This document shows, in pieces, positions 9,496 to 19,051 of a stretch of 64,000 bases of DNA; the first letter of the stretch is position 1; each line of letters begins with the position of its first letter. The DNA is from Vibrio gallaecicus (lineage in GTDB: Bacteria > Pseudomonadota > Gammaproteobacteria > Enterobacterales > Vibrionaceae), in contig NZ_AP025491.1 of the NCBI RefSeq assembly GCF_024347495.1, positions 1,116,001 through 1,180,000 on the forward strand, written 5' to 3'. A model generated the notes under the pieces. The model was not told the origin of the DNA, did not search any database, and was given only the letters and a program-made list of their open reading frames with translations. Both the position numbers and the translations under genes were made by a program.

Positions 9496-10335
9496 TCATG
9501 AAGGCAAAACCTTCGCTTCGTTTTTTAATTTATCAACCAGTTCACTAATCCCACTGACAATCACACCAGCTTTTCTTTCTTGAGGTTCGTAAACCTCTAA
9601 TATCTGTTGAGAGCTTTCTATAGCAACACCTAACTGATCTGGAGTGAGGACATCCAGCGGCTTTCTTTTCGCCTTCATAATATTAGGGAGTGACGCATAT
9701 CTTGGTTCATTTAAACGTAGGTCGGTACTGAGAATCGCTGGCAAGCTCAGATTTAAAGTCTCCAAACCCACATCCGTTTCTCGGGTGACTTGAAAAGACG
9801 CATTTTTCGACTCGCCACAGGTGACAGTGTCACCCTGAGGCGATTCATTAGTCTCCGTTGAAGTGGCATCGGCGCCCATAGGGTGAGATTGAGGAACAAT
9901 TGAAGAAATGAAAGTCCCCTGAGCGCAGCTAGATAAGGCCGCAAGCATCTGCGCGACTTGGTTATTATCCGTATCAATTGACTGCTTTCCGAGTAATACA
10001 AGGTCAGCCTCTTCTTGCTTCATCACTGATCGAAGTAATTTGGCAACATTCAATGGCTCTATTTGGTTCGGAGCTTCAATTTGAATAGCCCTGTCAGCCC
10101 CTAGTGCCAAAGCATTTCTTAGCTGCTCTTGACTAGATTGCTCACCGATTGAAACAACAATCACTTCAGATGCATGACCTGCCTCTTTTAAACGAATCGC
10201 CTCTTCAACTGCGATCTCACAGAACGGGTTCATGCTCATTTTGACGTTATTAACTTCAACACCTGAGCCGTCAGGTTTAACTCTAATTTTGGCATAAGGG
10301 TCAATAACTCTTTTAATCGACACGAGTATTTTCAT
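9496..10335 (-). CDS. etfB: Electron transfer flavoprotein beta subunit with a polar insert
   Basis: 279 residues against about 250 for the family. Family features are IKRVIDPYAKIRV, the MNPFCEIAVEEAIRLKEAG helix and LLGKQSIDTDNNQVAQMLA for AMP/FAD-subunit contact. Residues about 147-179 are a Ser/Thr/Asn-rich hydrophilic insert (for example ADATSTETNESPQGDT) not expected in EtfB; it probably forms a surface loop. The frame is open throughout, so this is an in-frame expansion rather than a lesion. The start has GGGAGAAG just upstream. The upstream divergent region holds a LiuR-like motif. Confidence 0.95.
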   Translation of the reverse strand: MKILVSIKRVIDPYAKIRVKPDGSGVEVNNVKMSMNPFCEIAVEEAIRLKEAGHASEVIVVSIGEQSSQEQLRNALALGADRAIQIEAPNQIEPLNVAKLLRSVMKQEEADLVLLGKQSIDTDNNQVAQMLAALSSCAQGTFISSIVPQSHPMGADATSTETNESPQGDTVTCGESKNASFQVTRETDVGLETLNLSLPAILSTDLRLNEPRYASLPNIMKAKRKPLDVLTPDQLGVAIESSQQILEVYEPQERKAGVIVSGISELVDKLKNEAKVLPS

Positions 10336-10448
10336 AACTTCTCCCTACCTAACCACTATGCAATGCCACAGGTATCAATTTGTGCAAAATTATTACTCAC
10401 CAGACAGAAAAACCATATAAAACAGTTCTTCACTTGAGCTTAGTAAAG

Positions 10449-10464
10449 TTTACGTTTCCGTCAA
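10449..10464. promoter_or_regulatory. Candidate LiuR-type operator between etfB and ETF-QO
   Basis: TTTACGTTTCCGTCAA resembles the TTTACGT...ACGTMAA type of site attributed to the MerR-family regulator LiuR in gammaproteobacteria, as I recall it. A related sequence, TTGACGTTTCCACAAG, lies between the thiolase and isovaleryl-CoA dehydrogenase genes. The two share TT-ACGTTTCC. No liuR gene is in the window. Confidence 0.4.
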
Positions 10465-10634
10465 CTGGACTATATTTGTAAGACACTAAGTGGGTAATGG
10501 CTAACAGATAAGGTGCACACAACGCGGCGGTTTAACTTCCAATTCATCATCACCTTGGCTTCAATTATTCATATTTTCGGTACGTCATAGCTTTCTATAC
10601 GCCTTTGTCTTCAGCAGAAAAGCAGGTAAGAATC

Positions 10635-12371
10635 ATGGATAGAGAATGCATGGAATTTGATGTTGTAATTGTAGGCGCAGGCCCAGCTGGCTTAGCTGCG
10701 GCGTGCCAATTGGCTATGCTGAACAAGCCAGCACCTCTTCTTAAAAATGAATCTCAATCGCCCGATATAAAGAACAAGAATGAGCCACTATCAATCTGTG
10801 TCATCGAAAAAGGCGCAGAAGTAGGGGCACATATTCTGTCAGGTGCGGTATTTGAAACCTCTGCACTTTATGAGCTTTTCCCTGAATGGCATCAGATGTC
10901 TGCACCGATAAGCTCACAAGTCACCGAAGATCAATTTCTATACCTAACAACCAACCAAAATCATGTTGTTATTCCGCATTTTCTTACTCCAAACCCAATG
11001 CTTAACAATAGAAACGACCATAAAAACTATGTCATCAGTCTTGCCGACTTGTGCCGCTGGCTTGCCATTCAGGCTGAAGAACTTGGCGTAGAAATTTTCC
11101 CAGGTTTTGCTGCTTCATCCATTAGCTATGACCAAGATGGTCGGGTTAGTGGGGTGATTACCTCTGATATGGGATTAGATAAAACCAATCAGCAAAAGCC
11201 TTCTTTTGAAGCCGGTATAGAACTAAAAGCTAAATACACGCTCTTTGCTGAAGGTGCTCGTGGTCATTTAGGCAATGAGCTCATAAATCGTTTCCAATTA
11301 GACCATGAAGCTCAACCGCAACATTACGCGTTAGGCATAAAAGAGATATGGGAAATACCCCGCGAATATCATGAAGAAGGAAAAGTCATACATGCCACGG
11401 GTTGGCCTTTGAGTGAAACCAATACTTGTGGGGGAAGTTTTTTATATCACTTAGCCGACAACCAAGTTGCGGTAGGTTTAATTACCGACCTCAATTACCA
11501 AAACCCATATCTAAGTCCATACGATGAATTCCAGCGCCTTAAACACCACCCTACTTTTGCTCGTTATTTGAGAGACGGTCAACGAATCGCTTATGGCGCA
11601 AGAGCCATTGCTAAAGGGGGATTATCATCACTTCCCAAGCAAGAGTTCCCTGGTGGTATTTTAATTGGCTGCGATGCCGGGACTTTAAACGTGGCCAAAA
11701 TTAAAGGCAGCCACACCGCAATGAAATCAGGCATGCTTGCTGCTCAAGCTGTTTTTGATGAGCTTAATTCGAATGAACCTCAAAGCGAGCCAAACTATCA
11801 AAAACATTTTAAGCAATCATGGCTTTATGATGAATTGAAAGACACTCGTAACTTCGGTTCTGGAATTCATATGTTTGGTCATGTTCTCGGGGGATTACTT
11901 GCCAGTTTCGAGCATAACATCTGGTCTTCTATGACAAAAAAACCAGTTCCATGGACAATAAAAGATCAAATGTATGACCATGATACACTTCACCAAACTA
12001 ACCAATCTTATAAGATCGATTACCCAAGGCCTGATGGCATATTAAGTTTTGATAAAGCGTCGTCACTATTTTTGTCTGGTACTCAACATGAAGAGAACCA
12101 ACCTTGTCATCTTCAATTAATCGATCAAAACATTCCAATCGAACTGCATTTAGATCTTTACGATGAACCAAGCCAAAGGTACTGCCCTGCTGGTGTCTAC
12201 GAATTTATTCGGGAAGAAGTCAAAGGGGAAAATGAAAAACAAATAGCCAAGTTTCAGATAAACGCGGCTAATTGCCTACACTGTAAAACCTGCGACATTA
12301 AAGACCCCTCTCAAAATATCAAATGGCAACCACCAGAAGGTGGTGGCGGTCCTAACTATCAAAACATGTAG
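10635..12371 (+). CDS. Electron transfer flavoprotein-ubiquinone oxidoreductase
   Basis: 578 residues from the ATG at 10635, which follows AGGTAAG; a TTG at 10605 is a less likely start. The N-terminal dinucleotide-binding motif VGAGPAGLAAACQL binds FAD. The C-terminal 4Fe-4S ferredoxin-like domain has CPAGVYEF, then CLHCKTCDIKDPSQNI, ending in the typical PPEGGGGPNYQNM. The enzyme sits on the inner membrane and passes electrons from reduced ETF to ubiquinone. It is divergent from etfBA and next to acyl-CoA dehydrogenase genes that need it. Confidence 0.96.
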   Translation: MDRECMEFDVVIVGAGPAGLAAACQLAMLNKPAPLLKNESQSPDIKNKNEPLSICVIEKGAEVGAHILSGAVFETSALYELFPEWHQMSAPISSQVTEDQFLYLTTNQNHVVIPHFLTPNPMLNNRNDHKNYVISLADLCRWLAIQAEELGVEIFPGFAASSISYDQDGRVSGVITSDMGLDKTNQQKPSFEAGIELKAKYTLFAEGARGHLGNELINRFQLDHEAQPQHYALGIKEIWEIPREYHEEGKVIHATGWPLSETNTCGGSFLYHLADNQVAVGLITDLNYQNPYLSPYDEFQRLKHHPTFARYLRDGQRIAYGARAIAKGGLSSLPKQEFPGGILIGCDAGTLNVAKIKGSHTAMKSGMLAAQAVFDELNSNEPQSEPNYQKHFKQSWLYDELKDTRNFGSGIHMFGHVLGGLLASFEHNIWSSMTKKPVPWTIKDQMYDHDTLHQTNQSYKIDYPRPDGILSFDKASSLFLSGTQHEENQPCHLQLIDQNIPIELHLDLYDEPSQRYCPAGVYEFIREEVKGENEKQIAKFQINAANCLHCKTCDIKDPSQNIKWQPPEGGGGPNYQNM

Positions 12372-12449
12372 TCTATTAGCTGAAATCTGAAATTATTAGG
12401 ATATGACGAATCTGCATGAAAGTGCGGATGAGACTAAAAAAGGACAAAA

Positions 12450-12479
12450 AAAGTGAGAGTGTAAAAACACTCTCACTTT
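12450..12479. terminator. Bidirectional terminator between ETF-QO and yghU
   Basis: A 13-bp perfect stem, AAAGTGAGAGTGT with its complement, closes an AAAA loop. A-rich DNA precedes it and TTTA follows. It separates two convergent genes and can serve both strands. Confidence 0.85.
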
Positions 12480-12515
12480 AAAATCATTCAAATACTAACG
12501 GCTTAACTAAAGGCG

Positions 12516-13376
12516 TTATTGAGGCTTCTTCGCTAGAACGGCATCAATGTCAGCCGCACTATGGCGTTCAGGTAGCTGCTCCCATTCTTCACCAAAAGAA
12601 CGGTTCACAATGCGGCCACGTTGCACACCTTCACGGCTTTCAAGCAATTTAGCCCAACGAACCACATTCGTGTACGACTCGACTTGCAAGAACTCTGCTG
12701 CGTCGTAAATTTTGCCCAACACTAAATTGCCATACCACGGCCAGATTGCCATATCGGCAATGCTGTACTCTTCGCCCGCGACAAACGTATTCTTAGCCAG
12801 TTGTTTATCTAACACATCTAGCTGACGTTTTGCTTCCATCGCAAAACGATTAATTGGGTATTCATATTTGGTATCAGCGTACGCGTAAAAATGACCAAAG
12901 CCACCACCTAAGAATGGTGCAGAACCTTGAGCCCAAAACAACCAATTGAATGTTTGAGTCCTAGCACTGCCCTCTTTTGGTAAGAACTTGCCAAATTTTT
13001 CCGCCAAATGAACCAGAATAGAAGCTGATTCAAATACGTGGTTATCTTCCGAACCCGTCTTGTCTACTAAAGCTGGGATTTTTGAATTTGGGTTTACACC
13101 TACGAAACCTGATGAAAATTGGTCACCTTCGCCAATGTTAATAAGGTAAGCATCGTATTCAGCTTCTTTAATACCCAACGCCAATAACTCTTCTAAAAGA
13201 ATCGTTACTTTTTGTCCGTTTGGCGTACCAAGAGAATAAAGTTGTAAAGAATGCTCACCGACCGGTAAATCTTGTTCGTGTCTTGCTCCAGACTCTGGGC
13301 TATTAATGTTTGCCCATTTATTGCCACCATTGGTGTCATTTACCCAAACTTTCGGTGGTGTATATTCATTTGTCAT
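12516..13376 (-). CDS. yghU: YghU-type glutathione S-transferase / disulfide reductase
   Basis: 286 residues from the ATG at 13376, which follows AAGGA; E. coli YghU has 288. The N-terminal tail YTPPKVWVNDTNGGNKWANI and the core LQLYSLGTPNGQKVTILLEE and NPNSKIPALVD are characteristic of the Nu-class YghU/YfcG enzymes, which bind two glutathiones and reduce organic disulfides and peroxides. A C-terminal all-alpha GST domain follows from about residue 130. It is a single-gene unit, convergent with ETF-QO behind a strong terminator. Confidence 0.93.
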   Translation of the reverse strand: MTNEYTPPKVWVNDTNGGNKWANINSPESGARHEQDLPVGEHSLQLYSLGTPNGQKVTILLEELLALGIKEAEYDAYLINIGEGDQFSSGFVGVNPNSKIPALVDKTGSEDNHVFESASILVHLAEKFGKFLPKEGSARTQTFNWLFWAQGSAPFLGGGFGHFYAYADTKYEYPINRFAMEAKRQLDVLDKQLAKNTFVAGEEYSIADMAIWPWYGNLVLGKIYDAAEFLQVESYTNVVRWAKLLESREGVQRGRIVNRSFGEEWEQLPERHSAADIDAVLAKKPQ

Positions 13377-13632
13377 TATCATTCCTTAGTAATGTGGGTG
13401 TTTCATAAACTGATATCGGGGCGTTTCTACTAATTAAAACCCCAACCACTCTATTTCACTTACATTTTGTTACTGGGTGTTCTTTTGTGAATCTAAAGAG
13501 TAGTTCAAAGCGTAAGGTTTAAATGATCTAGATCCGGTGAAAAGCATCTACCCTTGTTAAACCATCCTCCTACTTTTAGAGTTATGATAAAGTACTTTGT
13601 ATTGATATAGATTCATGAAGTAGGACCAACAA

Positions 13633-13977
13633 ATGTCATCAGATTACACAGGCTCAAGTGCAGCCTATGCCCGCCAAGAAAGTGGGTACCGTGAAAAAGC
13701 ACTGAAACTATACCCATGGGTTTGTGGCAAATGTGCTCGCGAATTTGTGTATTCAAATTTACGTGAACTAACGGTTCACCACGTCGATCACGACCACACA
13801 AACAACCCTCAAGATGGCAGTAACTGGGAATTGTTGTGCCTATATTGCCACGATCACGAGCATTCAAAATACACAGATCATGATCGCTATGGTGTGGATG
13901 CGAAAGCAAGCTTAGATGATCACCAGCAAGCAACGCACAACCCATTTGCTGATCTTGCTAAATTGATGAAGAAATGA
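13633..13977 (+). CDS. yajD: YajD-family HNH nuclease domain protein
   Basis: 114 residues. A treble-clef HNH fold is visible: WVCGKCAREF and LLCLYCHDHEHSKY supply two CxxC zinc knuckles, and LTVHHVDHDHTNNPQDGSNW supplies the His/Asn catalytic core. E. coli YajD is a similar stand-alone protein; its cellular role is not established. It has its own terminator about 80 bp downstream and is not part of a restriction or toxin locus. Confidence 0.88.
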   Translation: MSSDYTGSSAAYARQESGYREKALKLYPWVCGKCAREFVYSNLRELTVHHVDHDHTNNPQDGSNWELLCLYCHDHEHSKYTDHDRYGVDAKASLDDHQQATHNPFADLAKLMKK

Positions 13978-14054
13978 TCATTTCATAAAAAACCGTAAGT
14001 ATTTAAACGGTTAAGCGAATAGATTGGATTCAATTTTTCAGCACTAATTTTAAA

Positions 14055-14094
14055 TAAACGCTCTAGGTATAAATACCAGGGCGTTTTCATTTTA
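14055..14094 (+). terminator. Terminator downstream of yajD
   Basis: The imperfect stem AACGCTCTAGGTAT / ATACCAGGGCGTT is followed by TTTTCATTTT on the plus strand, about 80 bp after the yajD stop. Confidence 0.7.
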
Positions 14095-14177
14095 AGAAGC
14101 TCGCAAATTCCTCCTCTGAACTCCCCCTCACTTTGATCTTAATGCCGCCTTTCTCTGTTTATATTTCTACCTAAGCA

Positions 14178-14936
14178 TTACATTCTTAACCCACCGTCGA
14201 CTTCTAATATACGACCGGTAAAGTAATCATTTTCAAAAATATATTTCGCTGCGTGCGCAATTTCAACGGGCTCTCCAATACGCCCGACAGGCACCATGCT
14301 ATTCAATCTTTCTATCGCTTCCGCCTTTAAACTTTCAGCCATCGAGGTTTGAACAATACCTGGAGCAATGGCTGCGGCTCGTATCCCATACCGCGCTAAT
14401 TCCTTAGCCCAACACGTTGCCATTGCTGCTACTGCCGCTTTAGAGGCCGAGTAATTCGACTGCCCAATATTGCCTGAACGCGCAACACTCGAGATATTAA
14501 TGATCACGCCTTTTCTCTGCGTCTCTATCATTTTTGCAGCCGCTTCTCTGCCACACAAAAATGTGCCTGTCAGATTGACATCAATGACAGAATTAAACTG
14601 CTCTAATGGCATTTTCGTCACTTTTCCATCTTTGGATTTAACTAGCAGAGCATCACGTAAAATACCCGCATTATTGATTAACCCATCTAGCTGACCAAAA
14701 TCATCCACAATACAGTTAAAAGTCTGCTCTACTTGAAGTTCACTCGTGACATCGACGTTATACACAAAAGCTTTGGTTCCAAGCATATGACACTGTTTCT
14801 GAGTATCCAACAAAGCTTGTTCATTCATATCCAGCAAGGCAAGTTCAGCTCCTGACTGAGCTAATACTATCGCCATCATTTGCCCAAGCCCTTGCCCTGC
14901 GCCTGTAATAGCGATCACGCTCCCTTTTAGTTCCAT
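14178..14936 (-). CDS. Short-chain dehydrogenase/reductase, probable 3-hydroxyacyl-CoA dehydrogenase
   Basis: 252 residues with a full classical SDR set: GAGQGLGQM nucleotide-binding motif, NNAG, catalytic YSASK and APGIVQTSM. It resembles FabG, but its place after an acyl-CoA dehydrogenase and a thiolase suggests oxidation of a branched 3-hydroxyacyl-CoA, as in isoleucine breakdown (2-methyl-3-hydroxybutyryl-CoA). That assignment is inference. It is last in the operon thiolase, acyl-CoA dehydrogenase, SDR. A 114-bp gap before it holds an 18-bp duplication. Confidence 0.85.
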   Translation of the reverse strand: MELKGSVIAITGAGQGLGQMMAIVLAQSGAELALLDMNEQALLDTQKQCHMLGTKAFVYNVDVTSELQVEQTFNCIVDDFGQLDGLINNAGILRDALLVKSKDGKVTKMPLEQFNSVIDVNLTGTFLCGREAAAKMIETQRKGVIINISSVARSGNIGQSNYSASKAAVAAMATCWAKELARYGIRAAAIAPGIVQTSMAESLKAEAIERLNSMVPVGRIGEPVEIAHAAKYIFENDYFTGRILEVDGGLRM

Positions 14937-15000
14937 TCTACGTCCTTATTTTCAGTTATTGCTCTAGGTGAAAGCAGTCCGTGATTGCTCTTGATAAAAA

Positions 15001-15036
15001 CTTTCCTTTATAGCTTTGCTTTCCGTTATAGCTTTG
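15001..15036. repeat. 18-bp tandem duplication
   Basis: Two adjacent copies, CTTTCCTTTATAGCTTTG and CTTTCCGTTATAGCTTTG, differ at one base. They lie in the gap between the acyl-CoA dehydrogenase and SDR genes, so they are transcribed within the operon. Confidence 0.85.
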
Positions 15037-15050
15037 AAGCGAATTAAAAC

Positions 15051-16211
15051 TCACAGTAAATCAGAACCTTGAGTTAATACATGTCGGGCAATAATGACGC
15101 GCATGATCTCATTCGTTCCTTCCAATATTTGATGCACTCGCACATCTCTAAAGTATCTTTCTACCGGGTACTCTTTAATATAGCCATAGCCGCCATAAAG
15201 CTGCAGAGCTTGATCGCATACCCTGAACCCTACATCGGTCGCGAACCGTTTTGCCATCGCACAATAAGCGGTTGCTTCAGGGTCTTGTCTATCTAATTTA
15301 CTGGCGGCATATCGAACCATTTGCCTCGCGGCTATTAATTCAGTTGCCATATCAGCTAACTTAAACTGGATGCCTTGGAACTGAGCGATTTCCTTTCCAA
15401 ACTGCTTACGCTGCTGTATGTACTCGATCGCATCATTCAGCGCTTGTTGAGCTGTGCCAATAGAACAACTAGCAATATTAATTCGCCCTCCATCTAACCC
15501 TTTCATTGCGAAGGTAAAGCCGTCGCCCTCTTTGCCCAATAGATAGTGTTTGGGGATCTCAACATCTTTAAAAATTACCGACCGAGTCGCTTGGCTCTTC
15601 CAGCCCATTTTCTGCTCTTTTCTTCCATAACTGATACCGGCACTATTTGCAGGCACAACAAAGGCAGAAATAGCTTTAGCACCACTTTCCTCTTCCGATG
15701 TTTTCGCCATAACGACTAAGATATCCGTATCACCCGCCCCAGAAATAAACGCCTTTTCACCCGTCAGTACATAGCTATCACCCTGCTTTTTTGCGAAGGT
15801 TGACAGTGAAGCAGCATCCGACCCTGAATTCGGTTCAGTCAGGCAATACGAACCAAGCCATTCACCGGCAATCAACTTTGAACAAAACTCCGTTTTCGCT
15901 TCGCTGGTAGCAAAATTTGAGATCATCCAACTCACCATGTTGTGCACCGTCATAAAAGCAGTTGTGGACGTGCAGCCCATAGAAAGTTGTTCAAAAATAA
16001 TCGATGAATCGAGTCGACTTAAACCTAAACCACCTTGCTCTTCAGGAGTATACAAACTCAAAAAACCAAGCTCTCCAGATAGTTTCAGCACGTCTTTTGG
16101 AAAGATTTCATCTTGATCCCATAAAGCTGCATTCGGGGATAACTTATCCAACGAAAACTGGCGAGCCATTTCAGAAAATGCTCGTTGATCTTCGCTTAAT
16201 TCAAAGTCCAT
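15051..16211 (-). CDS. Acyl-CoA dehydrogenase, short/branched-chain type
   Basis: 386 residues, standard ACAD length. FAD/substrate motifs are YCLTEPNSGSDAASL, GEKAFISGAGD and QFGKEIAQFQGIQFKLADMA. The catalytic Glu is in the usual late position (QILEGTNEIMRVI), as in short-chain, 2-methylbutyryl- and isobutyryl-CoA dehydrogenases and unlike isovaleryl-CoA dehydrogenase. It starts 25 bp after the thiolase gene ends. Together with the thiolase and SDR, a role in isoleucine or valine catabolism fits; electrons go to EtfAB. The exact substrate cannot be read from sequence. Confidence 0.92.
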   Translation of the reverse strand: MDFELSEDQRAFSEMARQFSLDKLSPNAALWDQDEIFPKDVLKLSGELGFLSLYTPEEQGGLGLSRLDSSIIFEQLSMGCTSTTAFMTVHNMVSWMISNFATSEAKTEFCSKLIAGEWLGSYCLTEPNSGSDAASLSTFAKKQGDSYVLTGEKAFISGAGDTDILVVMAKTSEEESGAKAISAFVVPANSAGISYGRKEQKMGWKSQATRSVIFKDVEIPKHYLLGKEGDGFTFAMKGLDGGRINIASCSIGTAQQALNDAIEYIQQRKQFGKEIAQFQGIQFKLADMATELIAARQMVRYAASKLDRQDPEATAYCAMAKRFATDVGFRVCDQALQLYGGYGYIKEYPVERYFRDVRVHQILEGTNEIMRVIIARHVLTQGSDLL

Positions 16212-16236
16212 ACATTCCTCCGGCTACAATTTTCAA

Positions 16237-17460
16237 TTATGAATTAACGACTGAAACTTCAATTCCAACGGCTGTCGCTTCGCCTCCTCCAATACATAAT
16301 GAAGCCACACCTCTAAGTACCTGAGGAGTCTTTGAAGGGGCGTTTGTTTGTGAAGCTAAAACAAGCTGTCTGAGGCTATGAATAAGAGTGACTAAGATCC
16401 TAGTACCACTCGCTCCAATAGGGTGTCCCAAGGCACATGCACCGCCTTTTACATTGACTTTTGAAGGATCTATCGACAATTGTTTAACGGCGATTTGAGT
16501 CACCACGGCAAATGCTTCATTAATTTCCCAGAGATCGACATCTTCAATATCCCAGTCTAATTGAGAGAGCAGTGATTGAATCGCAAATACAGGAGCGAGG
16601 GTAAACTCCGCAGGTTCACGAGCATGAGTGGCATGTCCTTTAATGATGGCAAGAGGCTCCAGACCATGGTGGCGTGCTAGTGTTTCATTAATAACAATCA
16701 CAGCCGCAGCCCCATCCGCTATTGAGCTAGAATTTGCCGCGGTGATCGTTCCATCTTTAGTGAAAGCAGACCGCAAAGTCGAAATTTTAGTAGGATCGAT
16801 GTCTCTTGGGTGTTCATCAAAATCAATGAGTTGCTCGCCTATATAGAAGTCATGGATCATTTCATCAGAAAATAGGTTTTGTTCTTGCGCAGTTACCGCC
16901 AAATTCACCGATTTTTCTGCCCATTCATCCATTTCTGTTCTGCTAAATTGAAACCTATCTGCCGATTTCTGAGCAAACACCCCCATTAATTCACCTTGAT
17001 AAGCATCTTGTAAGCCATCAAAGAACATATGGTCGTGTGTTGTTTTATGTCCAAGTCGCATCCCTTTACGAGACTCTTTCAGCAGGTAAGGGGCATTGGT
17101 CATGCTTTCCATTCCACCAGCAACGATACATCGAAGGCTACCTGATTTGATCAGGTCATGAGCCAACATGACCGATTTCATTCCAGAGCCACACACTTTG
17201 TTGATAGTGGTACAAGCCACTGAAAATGGCAGCCCAGCTCCTAAAGCGGCTTGTCTTGCCGGAGCTTGCCCACACCCAGCCGGAAGTACACAACCCATAA
17301 TTGTTTCATCAATATCTTCCAGCGGAATAGCAACTGCATTTACCGACGCTTCAATGGCTATGCTGCCTAATTGTGGAGCACTAAAATCACTAAGCATTCC
17401 TTGAAAACTGCCCATTGGTGTTCGTTTAGCGGAAACAATCCATATTTCATCGCTCATCAC
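16237..17460 (-). CDS. Acetyl-CoA C-acyltransferase (thiolase)
   Basis: 407 residues. The nucleophile Cys90 lies in TTINKVCGSGMKS, the His in GGACALGHPIGASGTRI, and the second catalytic Cys in SLCIGGGEATAVG. A degradative thiolase is expected to cleave acetoacetyl- or 2-methylacetoacetyl-CoA with CoA. It is the first gene of a three-gene minus-strand operon (thiolase, acyl-CoA dehydrogenase, SDR), divergent from the leucine operon; no enoyl-CoA hydratase accompanies it, so that step must come from elsewhere. Confidence 0.93.
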   Translation of the reverse strand: MMSDEIWIVSAKRTPMGSFQGMLSDFSAPQLGSIAIEASVNAVAIPLEDIDETIMGCVLPAGCGQAPARQAALGAGLPFSVACTTINKVCGSGMKSVMLAHDLIKSGSLRCIVAGGMESMTNAPYLLKESRKGMRLGHKTTHDHMFFDGLQDAYQGELMGVFAQKSADRFQFSRTEMDEWAEKSVNLAVTAQEQNLFSDEMIHDFYIGEQLIDFDEHPRDIDPTKISTLRSAFTKDGTITAANSSSIADGAAAVIVINETLARHHGLEPLAIIKGHATHAREPAEFTLAPVFAIQSLLSQLDWDIEDVDLWEINEAFAVVTQIAVKQLSIDPSKVNVKGGACALGHPIGASGTRILVTLIHSLRQLVLASQTNAPSKTPQVLRGVASLCIGGGEATAVGIEVSVVNS

Positions 17461-17509
17461 TTAACCCTCCAGATGCAATATCTGATTTCGGTAATTCGAT
17501 TCTGATTTC

Positions 17510-17525
17510 TTGACGTTTCCACAAG
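17510..17525. promoter_or_regulatory. Candidate LiuR-type operator between thiolase and liuA
   Basis: TTGACGTTTCCACAAG shares TT-ACGTTTCC with the site near etfB. It sits about 50 bp upstream of the thiolase start in the 288-bp divergent region. A GCGTTTAACGTTCC sequence lies some 20 bp before the liuA ATG and a TGACGTCA palindrome near 17669. All are suggestive only. Confidence 0.35.
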
Positions 17526-17748
17526 CATAGCACTAACATTTATAAACATAGGAACAAGTTAAATTTCAAACCAATAGCATCATTTAATGAACAACGGCAG
17601 TAGTTGGTTACTTAAAGCGACGCAAATCAGTTGCACCTTCAGATACACAGTGCTGCCAGATAAATAGTGACGTCATCAACTATCACCACCACATAACGCC
17701 ACCAATAATAAATTGCGTTTAACGTTCCATCCATGTTCGGGAGGAGTT

Positions 17749-18918
17749 ATGCAAGACACATTCAAACCACTCAATTTTGGTCTTGGCGAAACTGCCGATA
17801 TGTTACGTGAACATGTTCAGGCTTTTGCTAACGAGCACATCGCCCCTATTGCGGCTCAAGTCGATATCGACAATCAATTTCCCAATCATTTATGGTCGAT
17901 ATTTGGAGAAATGGGCTTACTTGGTGTGACTGTTGACGAACAGTACGGTGGTGCAGGCATGAATTACCTTGCTCATGTAATTGCCATGGAAGAAATCAGC
18001 CGAGCTTCTGCATCGATTGCCCTCAGTTATGGTGCACACTCCAATCTATGCGTGAATCAAATTTTCAGAAATGGTACAGAGCAGCAGCGCGAAAAATACC
18101 TCCCAAAATTAATCGATGGTAGCCATATTGGTGCGCTTGCAATGAGTGAACCTAATGCTGGTTCTGATGTGGTGGCGATGCAATTGAAAGCCGAACTAAA
18201 CGGCGATCATTACATTCTAAATGGTACAAAAATGTGGATCACCAACGGGCCAGATGCGCATACCTTAGTGGTCTATGCGAAAACAGATCCTGATGCGAAA
18301 TCACATGGTATTACTGCCTTTATTATTGAAAGTGAGTTTGAAGGTTTCAGCCATGCCCAAAAGCTCGATAAGTTAGGAATGAGAGGTTCTAATACTTGTG
18401 AACTAGTGTTTAACCAGTGTCGAGTGCCAGTAGGAAATGTACTGGGAAAAGTAAACCATGGCGTTGAAGTACTGATGAGTGGGCTGGATTACGAACGTGT
18501 GGTATTAGCCGCAGGTCCTTTAGGCATTATGCAAGCATGCCTCGACTTAGTTATCCCTTATATTCATGACCGTAAGCAGTTTGGTCGGTCTATTGGCGAG
18601 TTTCAACTCGTACAGGCGAAAGTTGCTGATATGTACACACGGACCAATGCCGCTAAAGCCTATGTTTATACTGTTGCTGCTGCGTGCGATCGCGGAGAAG
18701 CCACCAGAAAAGATGCCGCAGGCGCTATTTTATACGCAGCGGAACTTGCCACACAGATAGCATTAGATGCGATCCAATTATTAGGTGGCAATGGCTATAT
18801 CAATGAGTTTCCCGCAGGTCGCCTGTTAAGAGATGCCAAATTGTATGAGATCGGGGCGGGTACATCTGAAATTAGGCGGATGTTGATAGGTCGAGAGCTT
18901 TTCGAAGAATCCAGTTAA
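17749..18918 (+). CDS. liuA: Isovaleryl-CoA dehydrogenase
   Basis: 389 residues from the ATG at 17749, preceded by GGGAGGAG. The family-specific catalytic Glu is in the helix [15 protein letters not shown], while the usual ACAD position reads GAGTSEI with no Glu. That combination separates isovaleryl-CoA dehydrogenase from other ACADs. It oxidises isovaleryl-CoA to 3-methylcrotonyl-CoA in leucine degradation, with electrons to EtfAB. It is first in the plus-strand operon liuA-liuB-liuC-liuE. Confidence 0.94.
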   Translation: MQDTFKPLNFGLGETADMLREHVQAFANEHIAPIAAQVDIDNQFPNHLWSIFGEMGLLGVTVDEQYGGAGMNYLAHVIAMEEISRASASIALSYGAHSNLCVNQIFRNGTEQQREKYLPKLIDGSHIGALAMSEPNAGSDVVAMQLKAELNGDHYILNGTKMWITNGPDAHTLVVYAKTDPDAKSHGITAFIIESEFEGFSHAQKLDKLGMRGSNTCELVFNQCRVPVGNVLGKVNHGVEVLMSGLDYERVVLAAGPLGIMQACLDLVIPYIHDRKQFGRSIGEFQLVQAKVADMYTRTNAAKAYVYTVAAACDRGEATRKDAAGAILYAAELATQIALDAIQLLGGNGYINEFPAGRLLRDAKLYEIGAGTSEIRRMLIGRELFEESS

Positions 18919-19051
18919 CACTTTAGGTTAGCTATGCTTTAACAAAACCTAGGGTTTACTCGAACAAGATCTTGAACTTAACTCTAACAAGTTCTGGAAC
19001 TTGAAAGCCCATCTGATGGGCAATGATGACATTCAATGGAGGAGTGCGACG

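Noticed and set aside
13633..13977. HNH protein as a homing endonuclease or restriction enzyme
   Set aside because: It is a stand-alone YajD-type protein without intron, intein or methylase partner.
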